The translations under genes were made by a program, and so were the position numbers. DNA of 64,000 bases from positions 40,238-104,237 of the forward strand of contig CAKTBJ010000003.1 in NCBI GenBank assembly GCA_934533075.1, given 5' to 3'. Source of the stretch: an uncultured Paracoccus sp. Its GTDB lineage: Bacteria > Pseudomonadota > Alphaproteobacteria > Rhodobacterales > Rhodobacteraceae. Below, piece after piece: positions 44,071 to 55,270 of this stretch. The stretch's first letter is position 1; the number at the start of each line of letters is the position of its first letter. Below the pieces are notes generated by a model, which was not told where the DNA came from, ran no database searches, and saw nothing but the letters and a program-made list of their open reading frames with translations.

Positions 44071-44138
44071 TGGACCGACCGCACCCGTGCGGACTGGTTT
44101 GAAACACAATGATTTCCCCCTGAATGGGAGGCTAAGGC

Positions 44139-44423
44139 ATGATCCGGTCGGAACTGATCCAGACGATCGCCGAGGAGAATCCGCACCTGCTCCAGCGCGA
44201 TGTGGAGCGGGTGGTGAACACCGTGCTGGAGGAGGTGATCGCCGCGATGGAACGCGGCGATCGCGTCGAATTGCGCGGCTTCGGCGCCTTCTCCGTCAAG
44301 CATCGCGATGCGCGGCAGGGCCGCAACCCCCGCACCGGCGACTCGGTCGCGGTCGAGGAAAAGCATGTGCCCTTCTTCAAGACCGGCAAGCTGCTGCGCG
44401 ACCGGCTGAACGGGCAGGCATGA
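44139..44423 (+). CDS. ihfB: Integration host factor subunit beta
   Basis: A 94-residue DNA-bending protein that pairs with IHF-alpha. It has the HU/IHF fold: [17 protein letters not shown] at the N-terminus, then [15 protein letters not shown], and the DNA-intercalating arm with [10 protein letters not shown]. The position after rpsA is the conserved place of ihfB. GGGAGG lies about 10 bp before the start. Confidence 0.96.
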   Translation: MIRSELIQTIAEENPHLLQRDVERVVNTVLEEVIAAMERGDRVELRGFGAFSVKHRDARQGRNPRTGDSVAVEEKHVPFFKTGKLLRDRLNGQA

Positions 44424-44507
44424 ACCCAAGGGCCGGGCGTGCGGCTTGCGCGCCCGGTCCGAATGCGCGACAACGGGGCACTTCCGTCCCTGTCCGGCGA
44501 GGCTGTC

Positions 44508-44918
44508 ATGCGCGCGATCCGCACCGTCTTCCTGCTGATTCTGGCCGTGATTCTGGTCGTGCTGGCCTTGGCCAACCGCCAGCCCGTCACGCTGTCGCTG
44601 AAATTCACCGACTATCTTCCGGGACCTTCGGTCACCCTGCCGCTGTTCCTGGTGGTGGTGCTGGCGCTGATGGCGGGCATCGCCATCGGGCTGATCTGGG
44701 AATGGCTGCGCGAATCCCGCCAGCGCAGCGAGGCCGCCAGCCTCGCGCGCGAGGTCGCCAACCTCCAGCGCGAGGTGCAGGGGCTGCGCGACGACCATGC
44801 CGCCCCCGCCGACGAGGTGCTGGCGATCCTGGATGCGTCGGTGCGCTCCAGTCCGGTGCCCTCGGTGCAGGGCGGCGGGCTGAGCCAGCCCGGTCCCTCT
44901 GTGCCGGCGAAGGGCTGA
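44508..44918 (+). CDS. LapA (DUF1049) domain membrane protein
   Basis: A 136-residue protein with two transmembrane segments, AIRTVFLLILAVILVVLALA and LPLFLVVVLALMAGIAIGLI, then a short coiled coil (about 65-95) and a Pro/Ser-rich tail. This layout fits LapA-domain proteins, which in E. coli work with LapB in LPS assembly control. No lapB is adjacent. It stands between ihfB and trpF, as in related genomes. Confidence 0.85.
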   Translation: MRAIRTVFLLILAVILVVLALANRQPVTLSLKFTDYLPGPSVTLPLFLVVVLALMAGIAIGLIWEWLRESRQRSEAASLAREVANLQREVQGLRDDHAAPADEVLAILDASVRSSPVPSVQGGGLSQPGPSVPAKG

Positions 44919-44932
44919 AAGGCCGATATCCC

Positions 44933-45565
44933 ATGACTGCCGTGAAAATCTGCGGCCTGCGCCGCGAATCGGATATTGCCGTGGCCGCCGGCGCCGGCGC
45001 CCGCTATGCGGGCCTGGTGTTCTTCCCGAAATCCCCCCGCGCCGTCGGCATCGACGAGGCCGTGGCGCTGGCGGCCGCCGTCCCCGAGGGCATGGCCAGG
45101 GTCGGGCTGTTCGTCGATCCCGACGACGCGCTGCTGGATGCGGTGCTGAAGCGGGTGCCGCTGGACATCCTGCAACTGCATGGCCGCGAATCGCCGCCCC
45201 GGCTGGCGCAGATCCGCAACCGCCACGGGCTGCCGATCATGAAGGCGGTGGGGCTGGCCGACCCTGCCGATTTCGGCGCGCTGTGGGATTACGGGCTGGC
45301 CGCCGACATGCTGCTGATCGACGCCAAGCCCGCGCCCGATGCCGTGCTGCCCGGCGGCAACGGCGTGGCCTTCGACTGGCGGCTGCTGGTCGGGCGCCGC
45401 ATCCTCAAGCCCTGGCTGCTGGCCGGCGGGCTGACGCCCGGCAACGTGGCCGAGGCCATCCGCCTGACCGGCGCGCGGGGCGTCGATGTGTCCTCGGGCG
45501 TCGAAAGCGCGCCGGGGGTCAAGGACCCCGACCTGATCCGCGCCTTCTGCGCCGCCGCCGCATGA
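44933..45565 (+). CDS. trpF: Phosphoribosylanthranilate isomerase
   Basis: Third step of tryptophan synthesis from anthranilate, a (beta/alpha)8 barrel of 210 residues. The catalytic Cys is in VKICGLRRESD, the general acid Asp is in LLIDAKP, and the phosphate-binding ends LLAGGLTPGNV and GVDVSSGVESAPGVKD are conserved. Start 44933 follows GAAAGG. The stop overlaps the GNAT gene start (ATGA). Confidence 0.96.
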   Translation: MTAVKICGLRRESDIAVAAGAGARYAGLVFFPKSPRAVGIDEAVALAAAVPEGMARVGLFVDPDDALLDAVLKRVPLDILQLHGRESPPRLAQIRNRHGLPIMKAVGLADPADFGALWDYGLAADMLLIDAKPAPDAVLPGGNGVAFDWRLLVGRRILKPWLLAGGLTPGNVAEAIRLTGARGVDVSSGVESAPGVKDPDLIRAFCAAAA

Positions 45566-46002
45566 TCTGGCGCGAGGCCGGGGAGGCCGACATTCCCGCC
45601 GTGGTGGCGCTGCTGCGCGACGACCTGCTGGGGCAGGGGCGCGAGCTGTCGGACCTGCAAGCCTATCGCGACGCCTTCGCCGCCATGCAGGCCGAGGGCG
45701 CCAACCATTTGATCGTGGCCGAGGATTCGGGCGAGGTCGTTGCCTGCTACCAGATCACCTTCATCACGGGCCTGTCGCTGTCGGCCGCGCGCCGCGCGCA
45801 GGTCGAGGGGGTGCGGGTCCGCGCCGACCGGCGCGGCAGCAGCCTGGGCGCCGCCCTGATGCGGGATGCCGAGGCACGGGCGCGGCAGGCCGGTTGCGCG
45901 CTGATGCAGCTGACCACCAACCGCACGCGCACTGACGCGCATCGCTTCTACGACCGGCTCGGCTTTACCGCCTCGCATATCGGATATAAGAAACCGCTCT
46001 AG
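45562..46002 (+). CDS. GNAT-family N-acetyltransferase
   Basis: A 146-residue acetyl-CoA-dependent acyltransferase. The acetyl-CoA loop is [20 protein letters not shown], and the C-terminal motif is [14 protein letters not shown] ([14 protein letters not shown]). The acceptor is unknown. It is translationally coupled to trpF and followed 20 bp later by trpB, so it is an extra gene inside the trp pair. It most resembles AaaT/PhnO-like small GNATs that act on free amino acids, but the resemblance is loose. Confidence 0.87.
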   Translation: MIWREAGEADIPAVVALLRDDLLGQGRELSDLQAYRDAFAAMQAEGANHLIVAEDSGEVVACYQITFITGLSLSAARRAQVEGVRVRADRRGSSLGAALMRDAEARARQAGCALMQLTTNRTRTDAHRFYDRLGFTASHIGYKKPL

Positions 46003-46022
46003 CGGATATGCGAGGGCGAGAC

Positions 46023-47245
<1,223 letters not shown>

Positions 47246-47249
<4 letters not shown>

Positions 47250-48532
47250 TGCTCGTCGCCGGGGCGCAGGCGGTATAGCCCCTGCCCCCGGTCCAGCGCC
47301 GCATAGGGACCGTCGGCGGCCAGCATCAGGTCCACCACCAGCCGCAGCACATGCGCCCGCGCCATCGTGGCATAGAAGCCGCCGGGCAGTTGCGAGGTCT
47401 CCAGCAGGTAGTCGCGGAACAGCCGGTAGGCGTTCGGGTCCGGGCGCTGCGGGGCGGCGAAGAATTCCGGCAGCGGCTGGTCCGAGGTGATGCCGGGCCT
47501 GGCATAGACCGCCCGCCCCATCGCCCGCACCGGCAGCCCCCGCCACAGGGCTTGATGCGCCGAGGTCGAGTTCACCGTCACCGCCGCCCGCGCATAGGCC
47601 AGCAGCCCCGACAGCTTGCCGCCGTGGACGTGATGCACCCGCGGGCCGAGGCCCAGCCGCGCGGCCTCCTCGCGGATGATCGCCGGGGCGCCGGCGCGCC
47701 CGTCCTCCAGCGGATGCGCCTTGAAGACCAGATGGTGATGCGCGGGCGCGCCCTGCGCAAAGGCGGCCAGCACCTCGCGGATGAATTCGCCGGTGGTGGC
47801 GTAAGGGGAATGCGCCTGAAAGCTGGAATCATGCTCCAGCTGCATCAGCACCAGCACATAGGGAAAGCCGGCGCGGCGGATGCGGGCCTCGGCCGCGAGG
47901 CGGCGGGCGGCATAGACCGGCTGGAGCAGCAGGCTGCGCAGGTTCAGCCGGAACTCCTGCCGGACGGTGATGTTGCGGTGGCTGCGCCAGCCCGGATAGG
48001 CGCGGTTCCGGCCCAGCACCATCGCGTGATAGAGGGCGCCGTAGAATTTATGCTGGCGCAGGTCGCCCCAGCGGTTCGGCGGGCGGCGGACCTCGCCGGC
48101 GCCCGCGCCGCGCAGGGCGGCCTCCATCCGCGCCTGCGTGATCTCCATCAGCTCGGAATGCCCGTTCGAGCCGCCACGCTCATAGGTGACCCAATAGGGG
48201 CGCAGATAGCCTTCCTCGAAGACGTGAAGGGTCAGGCCGCGGGCCGCCGCCGCCCGCCGCGCCGCCGCATGGACCGGGCGCACGTCGCCGTAAAGCACCA
48301 TGTCGGTGACGCCCAGCCGGGCGATGAGTGCGTCCAGATGCGCCGGCCAGTCCTCGGTGGGCGCGGTGTGGCGGATGAAATGCGCCTTGTCGGACCAGAA
48401 GAATTCGTCGCCCGCGTTGAAGCCCACCCGCCAGACCGCCGCCCCCGCCGCGCGCAGCTGGCGGGCGAGACGGTCGAAGAAAGGCCCGTGCGGGCCTTGC
48501 AGCATCAGGAATACGCGGGCGGGGGCGGTCAT
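47246..48532 (-). CDS. Capsular polysaccharide biosynthesis/export protein, KpsS-like
   Basis: A 428-residue cytosolic protein. [20 protein letters not shown] opens the domain, [17 protein letters not shown] is the characteristic block of KpsS/KpsC-type beta-Kdo transferases, and [13 protein letters not shown] followed by [20 protein letters not shown] matches the C-terminal part. These enzymes build the Kdo linker on lipid on which capsule is made. The start at 48532 was preferred because an upstream ATG adds a disordered leader. No other kps genes are adjacent. Confidence 0.88.
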
Positions 48533-48690
48533 GCGGGCGCGGGTCTCGGGGCTTCTATCCGTTGATCCTAGCGGATTTCGCGCCCCTGTCATCGGCAAAA
48601 CGCCCGTGACGCCGCGACGCGGGGCAAGGCTTGCGCGCGGGCCGCGCCTTGCATAGGTGAAACCGGCAACACCAGCAGGAGAGGGGCGCC

Positions 48691-49293
48691 ATGTTCACCG
48701 GCATCATCACCGACATCGGCCAGGTGCGGGCCACGCGGATGCAGGGCGACCTGCGGGCGCGGATCGGCTGCCATTACGACATGGCGGGGGTCGAGATCGG
48801 CGCCTCCATCGCCTGCGACGGGGTGTGCCTGACGGTGATCGCCAAGGGCAGCGACGGCGGAAGCTGGTTCGATGTCGAGGTCTCCGCCGAGACTATCGCG
48901 CGGACCAACATCCCCGCCGGGGGCTGGACCGAGGGCAAGCGCCTGAACCTGGAGCGCGCGCTGCGGCTGGGGGACGAGTTGGGCGGGCATATCGTGCTGG
49001 GCCATGTCGATGGCGTGGCCGAGGTGGTGGGCCTGCGCGACGAGGGCGATTCGCTGCGCGTGCGCTTTCGCGCGCCCGGCGGGCTGGCCCGGTTCATCGC
49101 GCAAAAGGGGTCTGTGACGCTGAACGGCACCTCGCTGACCGTGAACGAGGTCGAGGGCGACGAATTCGGCGTCAACCTGATCCCGCACACGCGGCAGGTG
49201 ACGACCTGGGGCGATGTGGCCGTGGGCGACCGCATCAACCTGGAAATCGACACGCTCGCGCGCTATGTGGCGCGGCTGAACGAGTATCGCTAG
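48691..49293 (+). CDS. ribE: Riboflavin synthase, alpha chain
   Basis: Last step of riboflavin synthesis: two 6,7-dimethyl-8-ribityllumazine give riboflavin. 200 residues with two lumazine-binding repeats. MFTGIITDIGQVR starts the first and GHIVLGHVDGVAEV the second; SLTVNEVEGDEFGVNLIPHT is the conserved C-terminal part. AGGAGAGG precedes the start. The stop shares CTAG with the convergent flavin reductase-like gene. No ribD, ribBA or ribH is next to it. Confidence 0.95.
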   Translation: MFTGIITDIGQVRATRMQGDLRARIGCHYDMAGVEIGASIACDGVCLTVIAKGSDGGSWFDVEVSAETIARTNIPAGGWTEGKRLNLERALRLGDELGGHIVLGHVDGVAEVVGLRDEGDSLRVRFRAPGGLARFIAQKGSVTLNGTSLTVNEVEGDEFGVNLIPHTRQVTTWGDVAVGDRINLEIDTLARYVARLNEYR

Positions 49294-49913
49294 GGCTTGT
49301 CGCCCCAGACCGGGCGCTCCATCACGAAGGTGTCGCGGCTGCGGGCATAGACCCCGCGCCCGCCCATGCGGCCGATCAGGTCCAGCGCCGCCGTGTCGAT
49401 ATGGCAGCGCCCGGCGTCGAGGATCGCCGCATCGGCGATCTCGGCCGTCAGCACCTCGCCCAGCACGATGCTGTGGCCCGGTCCCGGCGTCAGCACCATC
49501 GTCAGCCGGCACTCGAACGCCACGGGCGAGGCCGTGACGCGCGGCACCGCGACCGCCACCCCCGGCACCAGCTCCAGCCCGGCCAGCGCCGCCTCGTCCA
49601 CGCCCGGCGGCGCGTCGATCGAGGTCAGGTTCATCGCCGCGCCCAGGGCATCCGGCACCAGGTTCACCACGAACTCCCCGCGCGCGAGGAGGTTGCGCAG
49701 GGTGTCCTTCGGCCCGCGCGCGCCATCGGTGGTCAGGCCCAGCACGACGGTCGGCGGCGTGTGGCCCATGACGTTGAAGAAGCTGAACGGCGCCAGGTTC
49801 ACGCCGCCCTCGGCATCCAGCGTCACCACCCAGGCGATGGGGCGGGGCACCACCGTCGCCGTCAGCAGCTTGGACCGCTCGGACCCGGCCAGGGTCTTGA
49901 AGTCAAAGCGCAT
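49290..49913 (-). CDS. Flavin reductase-like / FMN-binding split-barrel protein
   Basis: A 207-residue member of the flavin reductase-like domain family (DIM6/NTAB). Blocks are TVVPRPIAWVVTLDAEGGVN, APFSFFNVMGHTPPTVVLG and KDTLRNLLARGEFVVNLV. Such proteins bind FMN and may reduce flavins or act as oxidoreductases. Start 49913 (MRFDFKTL) lies 2 bp after the FAH-family gene on the same strand, so the two form an operon, perhaps for an aromatic or 2-oxoacid pathway. Confidence 0.87.
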   Translation of the reverse strand: MRFDFKTLAGSERSKLLTATVVPRPIAWVVTLDAEGGVNLAPFSFFNVMGHTPPTVVLGLTTDGARGPKDTLRNLLARGEFVVNLVPDALGAAMNLTSIDAPPGVDEAALAGLELVPGVAVAVPRVTASPVAFECRLTMVLTPGPGHSIVLGEVLTAEIADAAILDAGRCHIDTAALDLIGRMGGRGVYARSRDTFVMERPVWGDKP

Positions 49914-49915
49914 CC

Positions 49916-50848
49916 TCAGCCCGCCGGCCGGCTGCCGCGCCGCGCCGCACCGGTGGGGGTGGTGTCGATGATCGGATGCGTCAGGCAGCCGATGCCCTCG
50001 ATGCAGGCCGTCACCGTATCGCCCGGCCACAGGTATTCCGGCGGTGTGCGGCCCATGCCGACGCCCTCGGGCGTGCCGGTGGCGATGATGTCCCCGGCCT
50101 CCAGCGTGATGCCCGCCGACAGCCGTGCCACCAGCGCCGCCACGTCGAACAGCATGTTGGCGGTGGTCGAGCGTTGCTTCTCGACTCCGTTCACGGTCAG
50201 CCACAGGCCCAGCCGCTGCGGGTCGCCGATCTCGTTGGCGGTGACGATGCAGGGGCCGAAGGGGGCATAGCTGTCCTGCCCCTTGGCGAACAGCCACTGC
50301 CCCACCTGCCGGTCGCGGGCCGACACGTCGATCAGCACCGAATAGCCGAAGACGTAATCCAGCGCATCCGCCTCGGCCACGCGGCAGGTGCGCCGGCCCA
50401 TGATCACCGCCAGCTCCACCTCCCAGTCCAGCTTGCCGGTGATGCTGGCATCGTGACAGACGGGATCGCCCGGCCCGACCACCGTGGTCGGCGGCTTGGA
50501 GAACACCACGGGTTCCGTGGGCGTCTCGGCCCCGGTCTCGGCGATATGGTCGCGATAGTTCAGGCCGATGCAGAAGATGTTCTTGCGCGGGCGGGGAATG
50601 GGGGCCAGCAGCGTCACATCCTCCAGCGGGAAGGCGGTGCCGAAGGGGAAGTCGCCCTCGAAGCTGTCGAACCAGTCCTGCGCGGCCTCCAGCGCCGCCG
50701 GGCCGAGGTCGATCAGGTCCAGCATCCGGTCGGGCATCGGAAAGTCCGTGACCTCGCCAAGCGCGCCCAGATCCACCACCAGATCGTCCCAGATCGCCCC
50801 CAGCCGCGAGCCGGCCTCGACATCATGGCGGAACGTGACCAGTTTCAT
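49916..50848 (-). CDS. Fumarylacetoacetate hydrolase-family protein
   Basis: A 310-residue FAH-fold enzyme. The metal ligands are in the expected places: Glu in NYRDHIAETGAETPTEP, Glu and Asp in the region DWEVELAVIMGRR and FGYSVLIDVSARDRQ, and the closing block ATGTPEGVGMGRTPPEYLWP. Members hydrolyse or decarboxylate acylpyruvates, oxaloacetate, or 2-hydroxy-dienoates, so the name by family is as far as one can go. It is the first gene of a two-gene operon. Confidence 0.9.
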   Translation of the reverse strand: MKLVTFRHDVEAGSRLGAIWDDLVVDLGALGEVTDFPMPDRMLDLIDLGPAALEAAQDWFDSFEGDFPFGTAFPLEDVTLLAPIPRPRKNIFCIGLNYRDHIAETGAETPTEPVVFSKPPTTVVGPGDPVCHDASITGKLDWEVELAVIMGRRTCRVAEADALDYVFGYSVLIDVSARDRQVGQWLFAKGQDSYAPFGPCIVTANEIGDPQRLGLWLTVNGVEKQRSTTANMLFDVAALVARLSAGITLEAGDIIATGTPEGVGMGRTPPEYLWPGDTVTACIEGIGCLTHPIIDTTPTGAARRGSRPAG

Positions 50849-50978
50849 CGGCTTTCTCCCTGCGGCTGACGGTCGCCATGATGGCGCAAAGGCGCGGGGG
50901 GATAAAGCCCGGAACCGCGGCCCTCTGGCGTGGCGGGCGGGGCTGGGGCATGATCGCCTCAGGCTGTGGAGGACAGGG

Positions 50979-51980
50979 ATGGACGCATATTATCGCCCGC
51001 TGGCGGGCCATCGGGGGCCGCGCCTCGCCGGCGGGTGGTGCCGCATCGCCGGGGCCGAGCGCCTGACCCGCGACGGCGGGGCCGAGGTGGTGCCGCTGGG
51101 CCGCGTGCCGGTCGAATGGCGCGCGGCATGGACCGCGCCGCGCCGGCCCTTTGCCGGGCTGGATCTTGGCCGGCCCTCGCTGATGGGGGTGCTGAACCTG
51201 ACGCCGGACAGCTTTACCGATGGCGGCCGCTGGCAGGGCGAGGGCGCGCTGGCGCAGGCCCGCGCCATGCTGGAATCCGGGGCGGCGGTGATCGACGTGG
51301 GCGGCGAATCGACCCGGCCCGGCGCGCGCGAGGTTCCCGTGGACGAAGAAATCGAGCGCATCCTGCCCAGCATCCAGGCGCTGGCCGCCGGGGGCGCCGT
51401 GATTTCGGTCGATACCCGCAAGGCCGGGGTGGCACGGGCGGCGCTGGCGGCGGGGGCGCGGATCGTCAACGACGTGTCCGGCCTCGATTTCGACCCGGAG
51501 ATGGCGGCGCTGGTGGCCGGGACCGGCGCCGGGCTGGTCATCATGCATTCGGGGGGGCGGCCCGAGACCATGCAGGACGATCCGCGCTATGACGACGTGG
51601 TGCTGGACGTGTTCGACGCGCTGGCCGAGCGGGTGCTGCGCGCCGAGGAGGCCGGGGTGAAGCGGTCGCGAATCATGCTCGACCCCGGCATCGGCTTCGG
51701 CAAGACCACGGCGCACAACCTCGCGCTGCTGCGGCGCCTGTCGATCCTGCACGGGCTGGGCTGCGGCATCCTGCTGGGCGTGTCGCGCAAGCGGTTCATC
51801 GGCGAGATCGGCGGCGGATTGCCCACCGACGCGCGCGAGCCGGGAACGCAGGCGCTGACCCTTGCCGCGATCACGCAAGGCGTGCAGATGCATCGCATCC
51901 ACGATGTCGCGGGGGCCGCGCAGGCGCTGGCGCTGTGGCAGGCGGCGCATGGTCCCGAGAACGGAAAAGAACAGGCATGA
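50979..51980 (+). CDS. folP: Dihydropteroate synthase with N-terminal extension
   Basis: Folate pathway enzyme joining p-aminobenzoate to hydroxymethyl-dihydropterin diphosphate; the target of sulfonamides. 333 residues, about 50-60 more than the usual form, because the barrel starts only at [18 protein letters not shown] (about residue 68). Further motifs are [51 protein letters not shown] and [10 protein letters not shown]. Start 50979 (MDAYYRPL) follows GGAGGACAGG. The stop overlaps glmM (ATGA). The upstream open frame is a shadow. Confidence 0.95.
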   Translation: MDAYYRPLAGHRGPRLAGGWCRIAGAERLTRDGGAEVVPLGRVPVEWRAAWTAPRRPFAGLDLGRPSLMGVLNLTPDSFTDGGRWQGEGALAQARAMLESGAAVIDVGGESTRPGAREVPVDEEIERILPSIQALAAGGAVISVDTRKAGVARAALAAGARIVNDVSGLDFDPEMAALVAGTGAGLVIMHSGGRPETMQDDPRYDDVVLDVFDALAERVLRAEEAGVKRSRIMLDPGIGFGKTTAHNLALLRRLSILHGLGCGILLGVSRKRFIGEIGGGLPTDAREPGTQALTLAAITQGVQMHRIHDVAGAAQALALWQAAHGPENGKEQA

Positions 51981-53326
51981 GCAGGAAATATTTCGGCACG
52001 GACGGCATTCGCGGCCGCGCCAACACCCATCCGATGACCGCCGAGCTGGCGCTGCGGCTGGGCGCCGCCGCCGGGCGCTATTTCCGCACCGACGGCAGCA
52101 ACGGCCATCGTGTCGTCATCGGCAAGGATACCCGCCTGTCGGGCTACATGATCGAGAACGCGCTGACCGCCGGCCTGTGCTCGACGGGCATGAACGTGCT
52201 GCTTCTGGGTCCGGTGCCGACGCCGGCGGTGGGGTTCCTGACGCGCTCGATGCGGGCCGATCTGGGCATCATGATCTCGGCCAGCCACAACCCGGCCGCC
52301 GATAACGGCATCAAGTTCTTCGGCCCGGACGGCTTCAAGCTGTCCGACGAGGCCGAGACCGAGATCGAGGCGATGCTGGACGGCGACATCCGCCTGGCCG
52401 TCCCGCAGAATATCGGCCGCGCCCGCCGCATCGGCGACGGGCCGGGCCGCTATGTCGAATATGCCAAGACCACGCTGACGCCCGGCCTTCGGCTGAACGG
52501 CCTGAAGGTGGTGGTGGACTGCGCCAACGGCGCCGCCTATCGCGCCGCGCCGCAAGCCCTGTGGGAGCTGGGCGCCGAGGTCATCCCGCTGGGGGTCGAG
52601 CCGAACGGGCTGAACATCAACGAGGGCGTCGGCTCCACCCATGTCGAGGCCTGCCAGAAGGCGGTGCGCGAGCATGGCGCCGATATCGGCATCAGCCTGG
52701 ACGGCGATGCCGACCGGGTGATGGTGGTGGACGAGACCGGCGCGGTCGCGGATGGCGACCAGATCATGGCGCTGCTGGCGCGGCGCTGGGCGGAAAGCGG
52801 GCGGCTGCGCGGCGGCGCGCTGGTGGCCACGGTCATGTCCAATCTGGGGCTGGAGCGGTTCATGGACGGCCTCGGCCTGCGGCTGGAGCGCACGGCCGTC
52901 GGCGACCGCTATGTGGTCGAGCGGATGCGCGCCGGCGGCTACAATCTGGGCGGCGAGCAGTCGGGCCATATCGTGATGACCGATTACGCCACCACCGGCG
53001 ACGGGCTGCTGGCCGGCTTGCAGGTCATGGCGGCGATGGCCGAGACCGGGCGCAAGGCCTCCGAGGTCGTGGCGCAGTTCCGGCCGGTGCCGCAGATGTT
53101 GCGCAACGTGCGTTTCGCCCAGGGCGCCGCCGATCCGCTGGGCGCGGATGCGGTTCAGGCCGCCATCCGCGCGGCCGAGGCCGATCTGGCCGGGCAGGGC
53201 AGGGTGCTGATCCGCAAGTCGGGGACCGAGCCGCTGATCCGCGTCATGGCGGAGGCCGAGGACCCCGACCGCATGGCCGAGGCCGTGGCCCGCATCGTGT
53301 CCGAGATCGAGATCGCGGCAGGTTGA
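51977..53326 (+). CDS. glmM: Phosphoglucosamine mutase
   Basis: Converts glucosamine 6-phosphate to glucosamine 1-phosphate for peptidoglycan and LPS. 449 residues. The start is [16 protein letters not shown]. The active Ser is in [17 protein letters not shown], the Mg site in [13 protein letters not shown], the sugar loop in GGEQSGHI, and the phosphate loop in [12 protein letters not shown]. folP-glmM coupling is common in proteobacteria. Confidence 0.97.
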   Translation: MSRKYFGTDGIRGRANTHPMTAELALRLGAAAGRYFRTDGSNGHRVVIGKDTRLSGYMIENALTAGLCSTGMNVLLLGPVPTPAVGFLTRSMRADLGIMISASHNPAADNGIKFFGPDGFKLSDEAETEIEAMLDGDIRLAVPQNIGRARRIGDGPGRYVEYAKTTLTPGLRLNGLKVVVDCANGAAYRAAPQALWELGAEVIPLGVEPNGLNINEGVGSTHVEACQKAVREHGADIGISLDGDADRVMVVDETGAVADGDQIMALLARRWAESGRLRGGALVATVMSNLGLERFMDGLGLRLERTAVGDRYVVERMRAGGYNLGGEQSGHIVMTDYATTGDGLLAGLQVMAAMAETGRKASEVVAQFRPVPQMLRNVRFAQGAADPLGADAVQAAIRAAEADLAGQGRVLIRKSGTEPLIRVMAEAEDPDRMAEAVARIVSEIEIAAG

Positions 53327-53432
53327 TGCCCCGATCCCGCCGCTTCGGGGTTGCAAATCGCGGGCCGTCGCGCTTTCCTGCGCCACCACGAAGCCGGCCG
53401 TCCCGCGGCCGCGGCACAGCAAAGGAATAGCG

Positions 53433-54374
53433 ATGCGCCCTGTCCGTCTTGTCCCGACCATGCTGGGGGCCGCGCTGCTGGCCTCGCAGGCGGCCGCCAC
53501 CGAGCCGGAAGCCTGCGGCATGGTGCGGTTCTCCGAACCCGGCTGGACCGACATCACCGCCACCACCGCCTCGACCCGCGCCGTTCTGGACGCGCTGGGC
53601 TACCGGACCGAGGCGCAGGTGCTGGCGCTGCCGATCACCTTCGCGGGCCTCTCCACCGGCGAGGTGGATGTGTTCCTCGGGCTGTGGCTGCCGACCATGA
53701 CCACCGAGATCACCCCCTACGAAACCGCCGGCACGGTGGACATCCTCGGGGTGAACCTGACCGGCGCCAAGTATACCCTGGCCACGAACGAGCATGGCGC
53801 GGCGCTGGGCATTGGCGACTTTGCCGACCTCGCCGCGCATCAGGACGCGCTGGAGGGCAAGATCTACGCCATCGAGCCGGGCAATGACGGCAACCGCACC
53901 CTGCTGGGCATGGTGGCCGAGGACCAGTTCGGCACCGGCACCTTCGAGATCGTCGAGAGCAGCGAGCAGGGGATGCTGGCGCAGGTCGGCCGCGCCACGC
54001 GGCAGGGCAAGCCCATCGTGTTCCTCGGCTGGGAGCCGCATCCGATGAACGCCAATTACCGGCTGACCTACCTGACCGGCGGCGACGACCTGTTCGGGCC
54101 GAACCTGGGCGGGGCCGAGGTGCGCACCGTCACCCGCAAGGGCCTGGTCGAGGAATGCCCCAATCTGGGCCGCTTCCTGAACAACCTGCAATTCTCGCTG
54201 GAGATGGAGAACCAGATCATGGGCGCCATCCTGGACGAGAATCAGGCGCCCGATGCGGCGGCGCGCGCATGGCTGATCGCCAATCCCGATGCGGTGGCGG
54301 CATGGCTGGAGGGCGTGACCACCCGCGAGGGTGGCGATGCGGTCGCGGCGGTGCAAGCGGCTCTGGCGAACTGA
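53433..54374 (+). CDS. choX: Choline/glycine betaine ABC transporter substrate-binding protein
   Basis: Periplasmic receptor of 313 residues, with signal peptide MRPVRLVPTMLGAALLASQA cleaved near Ala22-Ala23. It belongs to the OpuAC family. VRFSEPGWTDITATTAST, then VDVFLGLWLPTMTTEITPY, and FLGWEPHPMNANYRL hold the aromatic cage residues for a quaternary ammonium group, as in ChoX of Sinorhizobium. With the two following genes it forms an importer. No bet genes are adjacent. The 106 bp upstream hold a CCCCGA/TCGGGG hairpin after glmM. Confidence 0.9.
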   Translation: MRPVRLVPTMLGAALLASQAAATEPEACGMVRFSEPGWTDITATTASTRAVLDALGYRTEAQVLALPITFAGLSTGEVDVFLGLWLPTMTTEITPYETAGTVDILGVNLTGAKYTLATNEHGAALGIGDFADLAAHQDALEGKIYAIEPGNDGNRTLLGMVAEDQFGTGTFEIVESSEQGMLAQVGRATRQGKPIVFLGWEPHPMNANYRLTYLTGGDDLFGPNLGGAEVRTVTRKGLVEECPNLGRFLNNLQFSLEMENQIMGAILDENQAPDAAARAWLIANPDAVAAWLEGVTTREGGDAVAAVQAALAN

Positions 54375-54382
54375 CCGGCGCG

Positions 54383-55270
54383 ATGGCCGGCATCACCGAC
54401 CCCGCGCTGTGGATCAGCGGGCACAAGATTCCCGTCGCCCGCTGGTTCGATGGCGGTTTCGACTGGCTGACCACGCATGCCGCCTGGGCCATCGACGGCG
54501 CCGCCAGCGCGGTTTCCGGCGCCGTCGATCAGGTCCAGCGCGGCTTCGAGGCCCCGCATCCCTTCGTCATCATCGGCCTTGCGGTCGGGCTGACCGGCCT
54601 GTTCCGCCGCAGCCTGCGGGCGATGCTGGTGGTGGGCCTGGGCTATCTGTTCATCCTGAACCTCGGCTATTGGCAGCAGACCATGCAGTCGCTGACACTG
54701 GTGGCGGTGGCCTGCCTGCTGTGCATGGCCATCGGCGTGCCGCTGGGGATTCTGGCCGCGCATGTGCCGCGCCTCTATGCGCTGATGCGGCCAGTGCTGG
54801 ACCTGATGCAGACCCTGCCCAGCTTCGTCTATCTGGTGCCGGGGGTGATGCTGTTCGGCCTCGGCCCGGTGGCGGGGCTGTTCGCCACGGTGATCTTCGT
54901 GCTGCCGGCACCGATCCGGCTGACCTGGCTGGGCATCAGCCAGACGCCGCCGGCGCTGATCGAGGCCGGGCGGGCCTTCGGCGCCTCGCCCTGGCAATTG
55001 CTGTGGAAGGTCGAGCTGCCCGCGGCCCGGCCGCAGATCCTCGCCGGGCTGAACCAGACCATCATGCTGTCGCTGTCGATGGTGGTGATCGCGGCGATGG
55101 TGGGGGCTGCGGGGCTGGGCATCCCGATCATGCGGGCGCTGTCCTCGATGCAGGTCGGGCAGGGCTTCGAGGCCGGCTTCGCCATCGTGGCGCTGGCGCT
55201 GTGCCTCGACCGGATGCTGCCCGAGGTCAAGCGCCGCGAAGGCAGGCGCCGCGAAGGCCTGGGCAAATGA
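54383..55270 (+). CDS. choW: Choline/glycine betaine ABC transporter permease
   Basis: Inner-membrane permease of 295 residues with an N-terminal hydrophilic part, about six to seven hydrophobic segments and a BPD transport domain. LMQTLPSFVYLVPGVMLFGL is a ProW-type hallmark, and the coupling loop is EAGRAFGASPWQLLWKVELP. The start at 54383 is 8 bp after choX. The stop overlaps choV (ATGA). Confidence 0.9.
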   Translation: MAGITDPALWISGHKIPVARWFDGGFDWLTTHAAWAIDGAASAVSGAVDQVQRGFEAPHPFVIIGLAVGLTGLFRRSLRAMLVVGLGYLFILNLGYWQQTMQSLTLVAVACLLCMAIGVPLGILAAHVPRLYALMRPVLDLMQTLPSFVYLVPGVMLFGLGPVAGLFATVIFVLPAPIRLTWLGISQTPPALIEAGRAFGASPWQLLWKVELPAARPQILAGLNQTIMLSLSMVVIAAMVGAAGLGIPIMRALSSMQVGQGFEAGFAIVALALCLDRMLPEVKRREGRRREGLGK

